NCBI GenBank assembly: GCA_902461475.1
Contig: CABPXX010000002.1
Span: 1-16,237, forward strand
Origin: an uncultured Eubacteriales bacterium
GTDB lineage: Bacteria > Bacillota > Clostridia > Oscillospirales > Oscillospiraceae
Length of the DNA: 16,237 bases
Reading direction: 5' to 3'
Shown here: in pieces, positions 1 to 6,359 of the stretch
How the letters are laid out: each line of letters starts with the position of its first letter
How positions within the stretch are numbered: position 1 is the first letter of the stretch
The notes under the pieces: generated by a model
What the model saw: the letters and a program-made list of their open reading frames with translations, nothing else
Database searches by the model: none
What the model was told of the DNA's origin: nothing
Made by a program: the position numbers and the translations under genes

Positions 1-1229
1 GGCGCAGGACCACCGGAAACCAGCTGGCCACCTCCCTCATGGCTGCCGAGGCCGGGGTGGACATTGTGGACTGCGCCACCGCCTCCCTGTCCAGCCTCAC
101 CAGCCAGCCCTCCCTGTCCGCCGTGGTGGCGGCCCTGGAGGGCCAGGAGCGGGACACCGGGCTGGACCTGCGGGAGATTCAGCGGCTGGACAACTACTGG
201 GCGGACGTGCGTCTGCGCTATGCCAGCTTTGACGAGGGCCTGAAGAGCCCCACCACCGACATCTATCGCTACGAGATTCCCGGCGGCCAGTACACCAACC
301 TGTATCCCCAGGTGGTATCTCTGGGTCTGGGTTCCCGGTTTGACGAGGTCAAGGAGATGTACAAGACCGTCAACGACATGCTGGGCGATCTGGTGAAGGT
401 GACCCCCTCCTCCAAGATGGTGGGAGACCTGGCCATCTTCATGGTACAAAACGACCTGACCCCGGACAACATCATTGAGCGGGGCAAGAGCCTGTCCTTC
501 CCCGACTCGGTAGTCAGCTACTTCAAGGGCATGATGGGCCAGCCCGCCTGGGGCTTCCAGCCGGAGGGCCTCCAGGAAGTGGTGCTCAAGGGCGAGAAGC
601 CCATCACCTGCCGCCCCGGTCAGCTGCTGCCCCCCGTGGACCTGGAGGCCGTGCGGGAGGAGATGACCCGGTTTATGGAGCCCGAGCACATCACCACCCG
701 GGGCATTCTGTCCTACTGCCTGTTCCCCAAGGTGTACGAGGACTACCGCCGCCACCGCCAGGAGTACGGCTACATCACCCCCATGAGCAGCCATGTGGTC
801 TTCGATGGAGGAGCCCTGGGCGAGACCAACAAGATCAACATTGAGGACGGCAAGACCCTGGTCATCAAGTACCTGGGGTTGGGCGACCAGAACGACGACG
901 GCACCCGCACCGTCAACTTCGAGCTCAACGGCACCCGCCGCGAGGTGGCCGTACCGGACAAGCGGGCAGAAGTGAAGGGCAAAGTCGTGGTCATGGCAGA
1001 CCCCGCCGACAAGAGCCAGGTGGGCTCCTCCATCCCCGGCATGGTGGCCAAGGTAGCCGTGAAGCCCGGCGACATGGTGGAGGAAAACCAGGTACTGGCC
1101 GTCATCGAGGCCATGAAGATGGAGACCTCTGTGGTAGCCCGCATGGCTGGCGTGGTGGACCAGGTGCTCATCTCCGACGGCACCAGCGTCAAGGCCGGCG
1201 AGCTGCTGATGACCATCAAACTCAAGTAA
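1..1229 (+). CDS. pyc: Pyruvate carboxylase, C-terminal part (5' end outside window)
   Basis: This is the C-terminal ~408 residues of a biotin-dependent pyruvate carboxylase, the cytoplasmic enzyme that makes oxaloacetate from pyruvate and bicarbonate. The frame is open to the window's left edge. The first ATG, at 39, is internal, because residues before it (TTGNQLATSL) already match the carboxyltransferase domain. Visible family landmarks are AGVDIVDCA, LTSQPS, YEIPGGQYTNL and TPSSKMVGDLAIFMV, then the PYC helper region, and a C-terminal biotinyl domain with the EAMKMET motif. The biotinylated lysine codon is at 1116-1118. The full-length enzyme is usually about 1,140 residues, so roughly two thirds should lie upstream; a two-subunit PycB type cannot be excluded. 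The first two readable codons give Arg-Arg where the family has a metal-binding His-Asp, which may be an edge artefact. It is followed by a strong terminator and belongs to the host backbone. Confidence 0.93.
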   Translation, partial: RRTTGNQLATSLMAAEAGVDIVDCATASLSSLTSQPSLSAVVAALEGQERDTGLDLREIQRLDNYWADVRLRYASFDEGLKSPTTDIYRYEIPGGQYTNLYPQVVSLGLGSRFDEVKEMYKTVNDMLGDLVKVTPSSKMVGDLAIFMVQNDLTPDNIIERGKSLSFPDSVVSYFKGMMGQPAWGFQPEGLQEVVLKGEKPITCRPGQLLPPVDLEAVREEMTRFMEPEHITTRGILSYCLFPKVYEDYRRHRQEYGYITPMSSHVVFDGGALGETNKINIEDGKTLVIKYLGLGDQNDDGTRTVNFELNGTRREVAVPDKRAEVKGKVVVMADPADKSQVGSSIPGMVAKVAVKPGDMVEENQVLAVIEAMKMETSVVARMAGVVDQVLISDGTSVKAGELLMTIKLK

Positions 1230-1243
1230 TATCCTGTCTTTTC

Positions 1244-1285
1244 ATGGAGGAGATTCCCCACTCTGGAATCTCCTCCATCATTTTT
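1244..1285 (+). terminator. Rho-independent terminator after pyruvate carboxylase
   Basis: A perfect 14-bp stem (1244-1257 pairing with 1265-1278) encloses a 7-nt loop and is followed by CATTTTT. It starts 15 nt after the carboxylase stop codon and should end that transcript. The ATG at 1244 sits inside this stem, so it is unlikely to be the start of the next gene. Confidence 0.9.
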
Positions 1286-1295
1286 CCATTCTCCG

Positions 1296-1325
1296 GTATA
1301 GGCCTCTCACCTCCTGTCCAAAATA
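1296..1325 (+). promoter_or_regulatory. Candidate sigma-F/sigma-G type promoter of the SpoIIQ-like gene
   Basis: GTATA at 1296-1300 fits the forespore sigma-F -35 consensus GYATA exactly. After a 15-nt spacer, GTCCAAAATA at 1316-1325 fits the -10 consensus GGNRANANTW at most of its fixed positions (G1, A5, A7, T9, W10). It lies between the carboxylase terminator and the Shine-Dalgarno site of a gene that resembles spoIIQ, which is sigma-F dependent in Bacillus. The match was made by eye; a chance match is possible. Confidence 0.45.
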
Positions 1326-1342
1326 GCCGTGGAGGTGTTATT

Positions 1343-2041
1343 ATGAACCAGAAACCGAATTTATGGCAGCGAGCCGTGGAATTTGTCACGGGGAAAGGAT
1401 TCTATCTTGCCGTGCTGGTGTGCGTGATGGTCATTGGCCTGTCCGCCTACTTCATGATCCAGAGCGTGCGCAGCAACCTATCCAAAACGGCCGATCATCA
1501 GGCGTCCAGCACCGCATCCATCACCGTCACTCCGGCCCCCAGGGCCACGGCCACGCCTCGCCCCACGCCGAAGCCCACGCCCACACCCGCTCCTACCCCT
1601 CAGCCTACCCCTGAGGCCACCGCCCAACCCACCAGCGCCTACTCCTGGCCGGTGAGCGGGACGGTGATCTCCTCCTTCTCGGTGGAGGCCCTGTCCTACA
1701 ACGAGACCATGGGGGACTGGCGGACCCACGATGGCATTGACATCGCCTCTTCCCTGGGCACCCGAGTCCAGGCCACCGCCAAGGGCGTGGTCAGCGCCGT
1801 ATATGAAGACGATGTGATGGGAGTCACCGTGGTAGTGGACCACGGCAACGAGCTGTTCAGCGTCTACTCCAATCTGGAGGAAAATCCCCCTGTGGCGGTG
1901 GGAGACACCGTGGCCTCGGACACCGTGGTGGGCGAAGTGGGAGAGACCTCTGTGGCGGAGAGTGGCAAACAGCCTCACCTGCACTTTGCCATGTATCAGG
2001 GAGATGCCCCCATCAATCCCGAGGACTATTTGGGACAATAA
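1343..2041 (+). CDS. spoIIQ: SpoIIQ-like membrane-anchored M23 (LytM) peptidase
   Basis: This is a 232-residue protein with one N-terminal membrane segment (about 20-40), a Pro/Thr-rich linker (about 63-98) and a LytM/M23 domain (about 100-230). The zinc-binding motifs are intact: HDGID (H129, D133) and HLH (H212, H214). The arrangement and size match SpoIIQ, the forespore membrane protein that pairs with SpoIIIAH across the engulfment septum. Bacillus SpoIIQ has lost a zinc ligand, whereas clostridial versions often keep the full site, as here. I chose the ATG at 1343 because GGAGG at 1331-1335 sits 7 nt before it; the upstream ATG at 1244 lies in a terminator stem. A generic M23 endopeptidase is the alternative. 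The nearby spoVT remnant and the possible sigma-F promoter favour a sporulation role. Confidence 0.82.
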   Translation: MNQKPNLWQRAVEFVTGKGFYLAVLVCVMVIGLSAYFMIQSVRSNLSKTADHQASSTASITVTPAPRATATPRPTPKPTPTPAPTPQPTPEATAQPTSAYSWPVSGTVISSFSVEALSYNETMGDWRTHDGIDIASSLGTRVQATAKGVVSAVYEDDVMGVTVVVDHGNELFSVYSNLEENPPVAVGDTVASDTVVGEVGETSVAESGKQPHLHFAMYQGDAPINPEDYLGQ

Positions 2042-2045
2042 ACCG

Positions 2046-2086
2046 ATAGGGATGCACGGCTAATCACGCGTGCATCCCTATTTTTT
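2046..2086 (+). terminator. Rho-independent terminator between the SpoIIQ-like gene and spoVT
   Basis: A 13-bp perfect stem (2046-2058 with 2069-2081) and a 10-nt loop end in a run of six T (2081-2086). It begins 5 nt after the SpoIIQ-like stop. It also lies just beyond the stop codon of the convergent spoVT reading frame; on that strand the tail (ATCGGTTTATTG) is weaker but may still work. Confidence 0.9.
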
Positions 2087-2087
2087 C

Positions 2088-2531
2088 TTAGCTCTCCATA
2101 TGTCGGCCCAGAAAAGCCGCTGCAATCTGGGCGGTCTTCTGTTCCGTCTCCCCCACCGGGACGTCCCCGTGGAGCAGCAGCACGCTGCCCAGCACGTCCC
2201 CGTGGCTGATGATGGGATACACCGCCTCCACCTGGTAGCGGCCGTCCCCCTCGGTGAGGGTGAGGCCCTCGCCGATGCTGTGGTAGGGCTTGCGCTCCTC
2301 CATCACCCGGCCCAGCTCTGAGGACACGCCCCGCTCCACCAGCTCCTTCCGGGGTGCGCCCCCGGCGGCGATGCAGCAGTCCCGGTCGGTAACTACCACC
2401 GAGACACTGGTGACCCGGTACATGGTCTCGCACAGCTCTCCGGCCAGCTCCGCCATGTCCTCCAACTGGGAGTACTTGCGAAAAATAACACTGCCCTCCC
2501 GATCGGTATAGATCTCCAGGGGGTCACCGTC
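2088..2531 (-). pseudogene. spoVT: 3' part of spoVT, cut off from its start by the inserted element
   Basis: SpoVT is a forespore transcription regulator of about 178 residues with an N-terminal AbrB-type swapped-hairpin DNA-binding domain and a C-terminal GAF domain. Here the match starts at GDPLEI, about residue 31 of the Bacillus protein, and runs to the normal end (TMYRVTSVSVVVTDRD, VMEERKPYH, YPIISHGDVLGSVLLL). About 146 residues remain, as expected if only the first ~30 codons are missing. Those codons would carry the start and the conserved DDLGRVVIPKEIRR strand. No such segment occurs elsewhere in the window; it should lie past the right end of the element on the same strand. Unless the element excises, this part can only be made as a recombinase fusion. 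Confidence 0.85.
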
Positions 2532-4232
2532 ACTGATAACATTGGCATGGAACACCTTGTCCAGGTGGTTGTTGGACTCCTGAACGATGGTGACCGATGA
2601 GATATGCCCCATGCCCTCATTAAAATTTACGGCGCCCTCCAGGGTTCCCGAGCGGAGGATGGCGTCCACGTCCGATTGCAGCTGAATCTCCAGGTGATCC
2701 TCGTAGACCTTGATCTGCCGGATGATCAGCTCCAGGTCGTTACGCTCCAAGGTGTCCTTGCTCAGAATGTCGTGAAAGACCTCCATGGCGGTGCGGGCGG
2801 CTCGGTTGACCTGGATGATGGTGTTGCGCTTATCGGACAGCATTTCAATCTGGTGGCTGATGCCCTCAATTCGCTTTTGCAGATCCGCCTCCAGTTCGTC
2901 GTAGGTCTGCTCCAGCAGTTCTTCCTGTTCCGGGTGCTTCATCAAGTCCCGGATGCGCTGGCGTTTGGTGACCTTCAGCTCTTCCTGGAGATCCACCAGC
3001 ACCTCGGCCAGGTGGTCGGCGCTCTGCTCCGTCTCCGCCACATCCTCCTGCTCCCGGGCCAAGTCCTCATTAAGCCGCTGGAGCATATCCGCTGAATGGT
3101 CCATCACCTGCCAGACATAGCTCTTCAGCAACTCGTCCAGCTTGTCCACTCGGATGTGGTGGGAGGTACATCCCGACCGCCCCCGCCGGTGGTAGGTGCC
3201 ACAGGTGTAGGCGTTTTTCAAATCCTTCCGGCTCATGGCAAACATGGGGCTGCCGCAGTCTCCGCACACCAGGAACCCGGAGTACACATTGTCGTACTTT
3301 TTCACCCCCCGGTAGTTGGAGGTGGTACGCATTTCCCGCAAGGCTCGTGTGGTGGCGAAGGTGCGGTAGTCGATGATGGCCTGGTGGTGGTTCTCAATGA
3401 CAATATGCTCGCCCTCGTCCTGGCGCATCTCCTTGCCGTTGATCTTCTTGCGGGTATACTTCCCCTGGCGCAGAGTGCCGATATAAAAGTCGTTATCCAG
3501 AATGCCCTGCACCGTCACCAGGGACCAGCTCTGTTTCACTTCCCGGCGGTATTCCTTCCCTGCCGCTTCCTTTCGGGCGCGCTCATCCATACGGGCGGTG
3601 GGGATACCCTGGTCGGTGAGATAGTTGGCGATCTTTTTATACCCCCATCCTTCCTCATTATAGAGGAGGAAGATGGTGCGTACCACGTCCGCCTGGGTAG
3701 GGACAATCTCGAACTCCTGGCGGTCGTTGACAATGTACCCGTAGGGGGCGGCACAGATCCATTTGCCGTCTGCCTGCCGACGCTTGATGACGTTCTTCAC
3801 CTTTTTGCTGGTGTCGGTGACGGGCATTTCGTTGATGAGAAATTGGAACTGGATTTTCAGCCAGTCATCGTCGTTGGGAAAATCGATGCCGTCCCCAATG
3901 GAGATGATCCGTGCTCCGGCATCCCGCAAGTCCTCCAGCTCCACCAGGCCCCGGCTGTTGCGGCGGGAGAAGCGGGAGAAGTCCTTGACCACCAGGATAT
4001 CGTATTTGTGGCTCACCAGCCCCTTGCGCATGGCCTGATAGCCCTCCCGCTGCTCGAAGGTGTAGCCGGAGCGATCCCGGTCCTCGTAGAAAGTAAGGGT
4101 GCTATTGGGAAATTTCTGCTTCACAAAGTCCTGGATGATGGCCTTCTGGTTTTCGATGGATACGTTGTCCCGATCCAGCTCCTCATCCACCGAGATGCGG
4201 CAATAGCCGGCAATGTCATACGTTTCGATCAT
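2088..4232 (-). CDS. Large serine recombinase fused in frame to the C-terminal part of SpoVT
   Basis: This is a 714-residue frame made of two unrelated parts. Residues 1-568 are a large serine recombinase: a resolvase domain with the catalytic serine in YCRIS (S14) and the conserved KDFSRFSRR, a recombinase domain (about 150-290), a zinc ribbon (C323, C326, C344, C355) and a long coiled coil (about 366-466). Such enzymes integrate and excise phages and conjugative or mobilizable elements at one att site. From residue 569 (GDPLEIYTDREG) the sequence becomes SpoVT: the end of the AbrB-type domain followed by the GAF-like domain. The recombinase has no stop of its own before the junction. I chose ATG at 4232 because GTGAGG lies 6 nt before it; the GTG at 4244 has its purine-rich stretch too close. 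It follows the nuclease-like gene by 21 nt, probably in one operon. Confidence 0.92.
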   Translation of the reverse strand: MIETYDIAGYCRISVDEELDRDNVSIENQKAIIQDFVKQKFPNSTLTFYEDRDRSGYTFEQREGYQAMRKGLVSHKYDILVVKDFSRFSRRNSRGLVELEDLRDAGARIISIGDGIDFPNDDDWLKIQFQFLINEMPVTDTSKKVKNVIKRRQADGKWICAAPYGYIVNDRQEFEIVPTQADVVRTIFLLYNEEGWGYKKIANYLTDQGIPTARMDERARKEAAGKEYRREVKQSWSLVTVQGILDNDFYIGTLRQGKYTRKKINGKEMRQDEGEHIVIENHHQAIIDYRTFATTRALREMRTTSNYRGVKKYDNVYSGFLVCGDCGSPMFAMSRKDLKNAYTCGTYHRRGRSGCTSHHIRVDKLDELLKSYVWQVMDHSADMLQRLNEDLAREQEDVAETEQSADHLAEVLVDLQEELKVTKRQRIRDLMKHPEQEELLEQTYDELEADLQKRIEGISHQIEMLSDKRNTIIQVNRAARTAMEVFHDILSKDTLERNDLELIIRQIKVYEDHLEIQLQSDVDAILRSGTLEGAVNFNEGMGHISSVTIVQESNNHLDKVFHANVISDGDPLEIYTDREGSVIFRKYSQLEDMAELAGELCETMYRVTSVSVVVTDRDCCIAAGGAPRKELVERGVSSELGRVMEERKPYHSIGEGLTLTEGDGRYQVEAVYPIISHGDVLGSVLLLHGDVPVGETEQKTAQIAAAFLGRHMES
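2516..2535. other. Predicted attachment-site junction (host spoVT / element)
   Basis: SpoVT identity begins at the Gly-Asp-Pro codons (2528-2520 on the minus strand), just where the recombinase tail ends. The minus-strand DNA here reads GTGACGGTGACCCC, containing the 7-nt palindrome GGTGACC, a plausible crossover centre for a serine recombinase. Exact limits need the sequence of the other end of the element, which is not in the window. Confidence 0.6.
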
Positions 4233-4253
4233 GTGATACCTCACATCCTTCCA

Positions 4254-4721
4254 TCAGTAGAATCTTGAGAAATCCGTTGCTATGTATTTCTTGAATTGCT
4301 CTTTGCAATATTCCTTCTTTTCTCCGGTTTCCTTGTCTATGCGGTTACCATTGAACCAGATACTCCGTTTTCCTGCATTCTTGCCAGTCTTATTGGTGAC
4401 ACACTCTTTGAGGAATTCCTCAGAAGATAAAATCCACATCGTATTGTCCAGCCACTCCGAGAAGAACACAAAGTAGAAGTTTGGCCTGAACTCATGGGTA
4501 ATGGCCGAGAATAGTGCTGCATCCCCGTCTGTTACACTGCTGGAACGAGCTTTGATCTGAACCTCGATGAAGGTACCGTCGCTCTTTTTGATGACACAGT
4601 CCACTCCGTGGTCGTCTACCAGTGGTACATAACAATCCAGCCCTTCCATTAGCATTTTACCAATCAAATAGTATTCCATTCGTTTGCCGAAGCCTGCCGA
4701 ATGTCGAAAGGCGATTCCCAT
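4254..4721 (-). CDS. PD-(D/E)XK nuclease-like protein, operonic with the recombinase
   Basis: This is a 155-residue protein of unknown exact function. Residues 15-60 have the outline of a PD-(D/E)XK nuclease fold: a helix (MEYYLIGKMLMEG), then GVDCVIKK with D41, then a strand FIEVQIKAR with E53, Q55 and K57 as likely active-site residues. It resembles small endonuclease-fold families such as the group I intron-associated and DUF4365-like proteins. The rest is unrecognised, with many aromatic residues and a basic C-terminus. I chose ATG at 4721 because AGAGGTGA lies 5 nt before it; the GTG at 4730 overlaps that site. Its stop is 21 nt before the recombinase start, so the two are likely cotranscribed. 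It might assist recombination or act as a defence nuclease. No clear promoter was seen upstream. Confidence 0.65.
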   Translation of the reverse strand: MGIAFRHSAGFGKRMEYYLIGKMLMEGLDCYVPLVDDHGVDCVIKKSDGTFIEVQIKARSSSVTDGDAALFSAITHEFRPNFYFVFFSEWLDNTMWILSSEEFLKECVTNKTGKNAGKRSIWFNGNRIDKETGEKKEYCKEQFKKYIATDFSRFY

Positions 4722-4756
4722 TTGCTTCACCTCTTTCTATATTAATTTTCCATCAC

Positions 4757-4965
4757 CTGTACTCGCTAGCCTACTCCAATGATTGCATACAGATTGTAGT
4801 GATCTAAGTTGCGGCGAACCTGGCAGGAACCCTCTTGGCGAACCACCGAGATTCTCTCGGTAGTTGCCACCTGCGTCAACTCTTATTCTCCATAGATATT
4901 TTTCAAGTGCAGGGAGATGTAGTCGGTAGAGCAGGATTTCCCTCTGCTACATGGGCCTCTGGTTC
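4757..4965 (-). pseudogene. Remnant of a RhuM-family gene
   Basis: No open frame remains, but the minus strand translates to STDYISLHLKNIYGE, then a TAA (4886-4884), then ELTQVATTERISVVRQEG, CQVRRNLDHYNLYAIIGVG, then a TAG (4768-4766), then RV. This matches the middle of RhuM-family proteins (HLKNIY..GEL, ATT.KISVVQ.EG, V.R...HYNLD.IISVGYRV) with two in-frame stops. The second stop replaces the expected Tyr of GYRV. Upstream, weaker matches (TMNQRPM, compared with WLNQRQM) lie in another frame, implying a frameshift as well. RhuM proteins are common on clostridial and proteobacterial mobile elements and often sit next to restriction-modification genes. The 5' limit is uncertain. This accounts for much of the long gap between the nuclease-like gene and the nitrilase. 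Confidence 0.75.
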
Positions 4966-5060
4966 ATGGTGTTCTTCTTTCAACAATATAGTCGATTATA
5001 TTTTTCATCATTGTAGATAACATTGTATATTGATCCTTGAGAAATTGCAAGGGGAAAATG

Positions 5061-5101
5061 AAAAAGCAGGAGGCTCCCCATTGTTAGAGTAACCTCCTGC
5101 T
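5061..5101 (-). terminator. Rho-independent terminator of the nitrilase gene
   Basis: GCAGGAGG (5066-5073) pairs with CCTCCTGC (5093-5100), extended by one A-T pair and by three inner pairs across a small bulge. On the minus strand the stem is followed by TTTTT. It lies about 20 nt after the nitrilase stop codon. Confidence 0.85.
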
Positions 5102-5120
5102 ACAGTCCCGTTTCGTTGCT

Positions 5121-5861
5121 TTACTCCGTTGATATAATCAGCACTCCCGGTTTTCCCGCTGGCTGCTCGGCAATGATGCCTCCACGTTGAAACCAAGCTG
5201 CACCACCAGTGGCAGCATCCTTTACATGGGTGTCTGCACAATAGGGATTGACGTAGAGCACACAATCTCCACTGCGTGCTGCTTGTTGGGCATACTCGTA
5301 CTTTACGGTCTGATTCCATTCCTCCTTAGGAAAGTCACACCACACGGGCCACAACACCACGTCCGGTTTGCATCTCTTCATTTCCTCTGGTCGTGTCTCT
5401 GTCCACAGATCCCCGCATAGTGCAATGGCAAATTTGATCCCGCCATAGAGAAACGTCTCAAACCGTTCCCCTTCGCAATAGTGGTGATCCGTGTGCCAGT
5501 ATGCTTTCCATCCCTGGCTGACCCGATGAAAATTGTGCACGATGTTTCCGTTCTCATCAATGACAATCTGGCTGCTGAACAAGCGATCGTTGACCCTTTC
5601 CACATAACCAAAGGAAACTGCCATTCCAAGCCGCTGGGCCGCCTGACGCATTTGGCGCACAGGCAAATCTTCCTGTTCCACCGCTATGTGGCAATCTTTT
5701 TCATAGTCCCATGTTAGGCACTCAAAGCCTTGCAGCACAGATTCTCCAAAGACCAGTAGGTCACACGCTCCCCAGTTCTGCTCCATAGCATTTACCATAG
5801 CCAACACATTATGTTCCACATCTCCGGTGATAACAGGGACGGAAGCCAAACCAATTCTCAC
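5121..5861 (-). CDS. Carbon-nitrogen hydrolase (nitrilase superfamily)
   Basis: This is a 246-residue cytoplasmic hydrolase of the nitrilase superfamily, which splits non-peptide C-N bonds, usually in amides. The catalytic Glu-Lys-Cys triad is visible: E40 in VFGESVLQG, probably K119 in HRVSQGWKAY, and C149 in ALCGDLW, followed by the second conserved acidic patch (RPEEM). Length is near the lower end for single-domain members. The substrate cannot be read from the sequence. The start is GTG at 5861, preceded by GAGGGGTGG; no better ATG exists in frame. It stands alone, with its own promoter (5941-5968) and terminator (5061-5101), between recombination and mobilization genes, so it is probably a cargo gene giving a metabolic trait. 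Confidence 0.87.
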   Translation of the reverse strand: MRIGLASVPVITGDVEHNVLAMVNAMEQNWGACDLLVFGESVLQGFECLTWDYEKDCHIAVEQEDLPVRQMRQAAQRLGMAVSFGYVERVNDRLFSSQIVIDENGNIVHNFHRVSQGWKAYWHTDHHYCEGERFETFLYGGIKFAIALCGDLWTETRPEEMKRCKPDVVLWPVWCDFPKEEWNQTVKYEYAQQAARSGDCVLYVNPYCADTHVKDAATGGAAWFQRGGIIAEQPAGKPGVLIISTE

Positions 5862-5903
5862 CTAACCACCCCTCAAAATGCACTTGATTTCTCATATTAT
5901 TAC

Positions 5904-5924
5904 GCTCCGGCATACTACTGGAGC
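5904..5924 (-). other. Hairpin in the nitrilase leader
   Basis: GCTCC (5904-5908) and GGAGC (5920-5924) form a short stem with an 11-nt loop, between the nitrilase promoter and its start codon. It could be a protein-binding site or mRNA structure, or have no role; no known riboswitch fold was recognised. Confidence 0.3.
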
Positions 5925-5940
5925 ATTTCTTATCTTCTGC

Positions 5941-5968
5941 ATTGTATCATAGGATTGGGCCTGGTCAA
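5941..5968 (-). promoter_or_regulatory. Sigma-A type promoter of the nitrilase gene
   Basis: On the minus strand TTGACC (5968-5963) and TACAAT (5946-5941) are separated by 16 nt. Each matches five of six consensus positions. The leader to the GTG start is about 75 nt. Confidence 0.75.
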
Positions 5969-6011
5969 ACCTAAATCTTGATCGTACATTATAATTTTGA
6001 AAACATTCGGT

Positions 6012-6035
6012 GGGAGGCAGTTCGCACTGCCTCCC
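6012..6035 (-). terminator. Strong hairpin downstream of the small mob-operon gene
   Basis: A perfect 10-bp stem (6012-6021 with 6026-6035) has a 4-nt loop. It sits 7 nt after the stop codon of the minus-strand 88-codon gene and should end the mobilization transcript. The following T-tract (ACCGAATGTTTTC) is weak, so termination may be partial or the hairpin may mainly protect the mRNA 3' end. Confidence 0.6.
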
Positions 6036-6042
6036 CCATGTC

Positions 6043-6309
6043 TCACTGTATCATCACTGATTCCATTTGCATTTCCTTTTGCCTCTGCACCTCTTTCTCC
6101 GCTGACCGCCGACGGTTGTAGAGCAGGAGATCTCGGGTCTGCTCGTACAGGTTTTCCTCTCCCGACAGGAACACCGCCACCAGATACTTTTGTGCCTTGT
6201 ACTGCTGGTAGATGGGTTTCAATGATTCCCGGAACTCCGGGTCATTCTTTTCCTCTCGGGTCAGCCACAGCTCTACTACTTTACTTTTCTCACGTACGTT
6301 TATTTGCAA
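6043..6309 (-). CDS. Small conserved-looking protein at the end of the mob operon
   Basis: This is an 88-residue protein with no recognised domain. It has a mixed N-terminal part (VREKSKVVELWLTREEK), a central strand-like hydrophobic stretch (KYLVAVFLSGEENLY) and a highly charged helical C-terminus rich in Arg, Glu and Gln. Proteins of this look are seen near relaxase genes in clostridial elements, which is why I consider it real; that is recollection, not a search result. The start appears to be TTG at 6309, with GGAGA about 10 nt upstream. No in-frame ATG exists before a TAG, so the start is uncertain. It lies 50 nt after the relaxase stop on the same strand and ends at a strong hairpin. 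It may be an accessory mobilization factor. Confidence 0.6.
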   Translation of the reverse strand: MQINVREKSKVVELWLTREEKNDPEFRESLKPIYQQYKAQKYLVAVFLSGEENLYEQTRDLLLYNRRRSAEKEVQRQKEMQMESVMIQ

Positions 6310-6359
6310 TGGGCTATCATCTCCTATCCAATATTTTCCTCTATTTGCCTAAAAAATAT

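Noticed and set aside
1244..1342. Upstream ATG extending the SpoIIQ-like protein by 33 residues
   Set aside because: The ATG is inside a strong terminator stem, while ATG 1343 has an ideal Shine-Dalgarno site.
1525..1640. Repetitive DNA in the M23 gene, considered as a CRISPR-like or tandem-repeat array
   Set aside because: It encodes a normal Pro/Thr-rich linker; there are no spacers or regular repeat units.
3096..4268. 390-codon plus-strand frame opposite the recombinase
   Set aside because: It lies antisense to a clear recombinase, has no family features and the Val/His/Gly-rich composition of a shadow frame.
4845..4861. Perfect 7-bp hairpin (ACCGAGA / TCTCGGT), considered as a terminator or regulatory RNA
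   Set aside because: It has no T-tract and falls within the RhuM-family remnant, where it is explained by former coding sequence (ATTERISVV).
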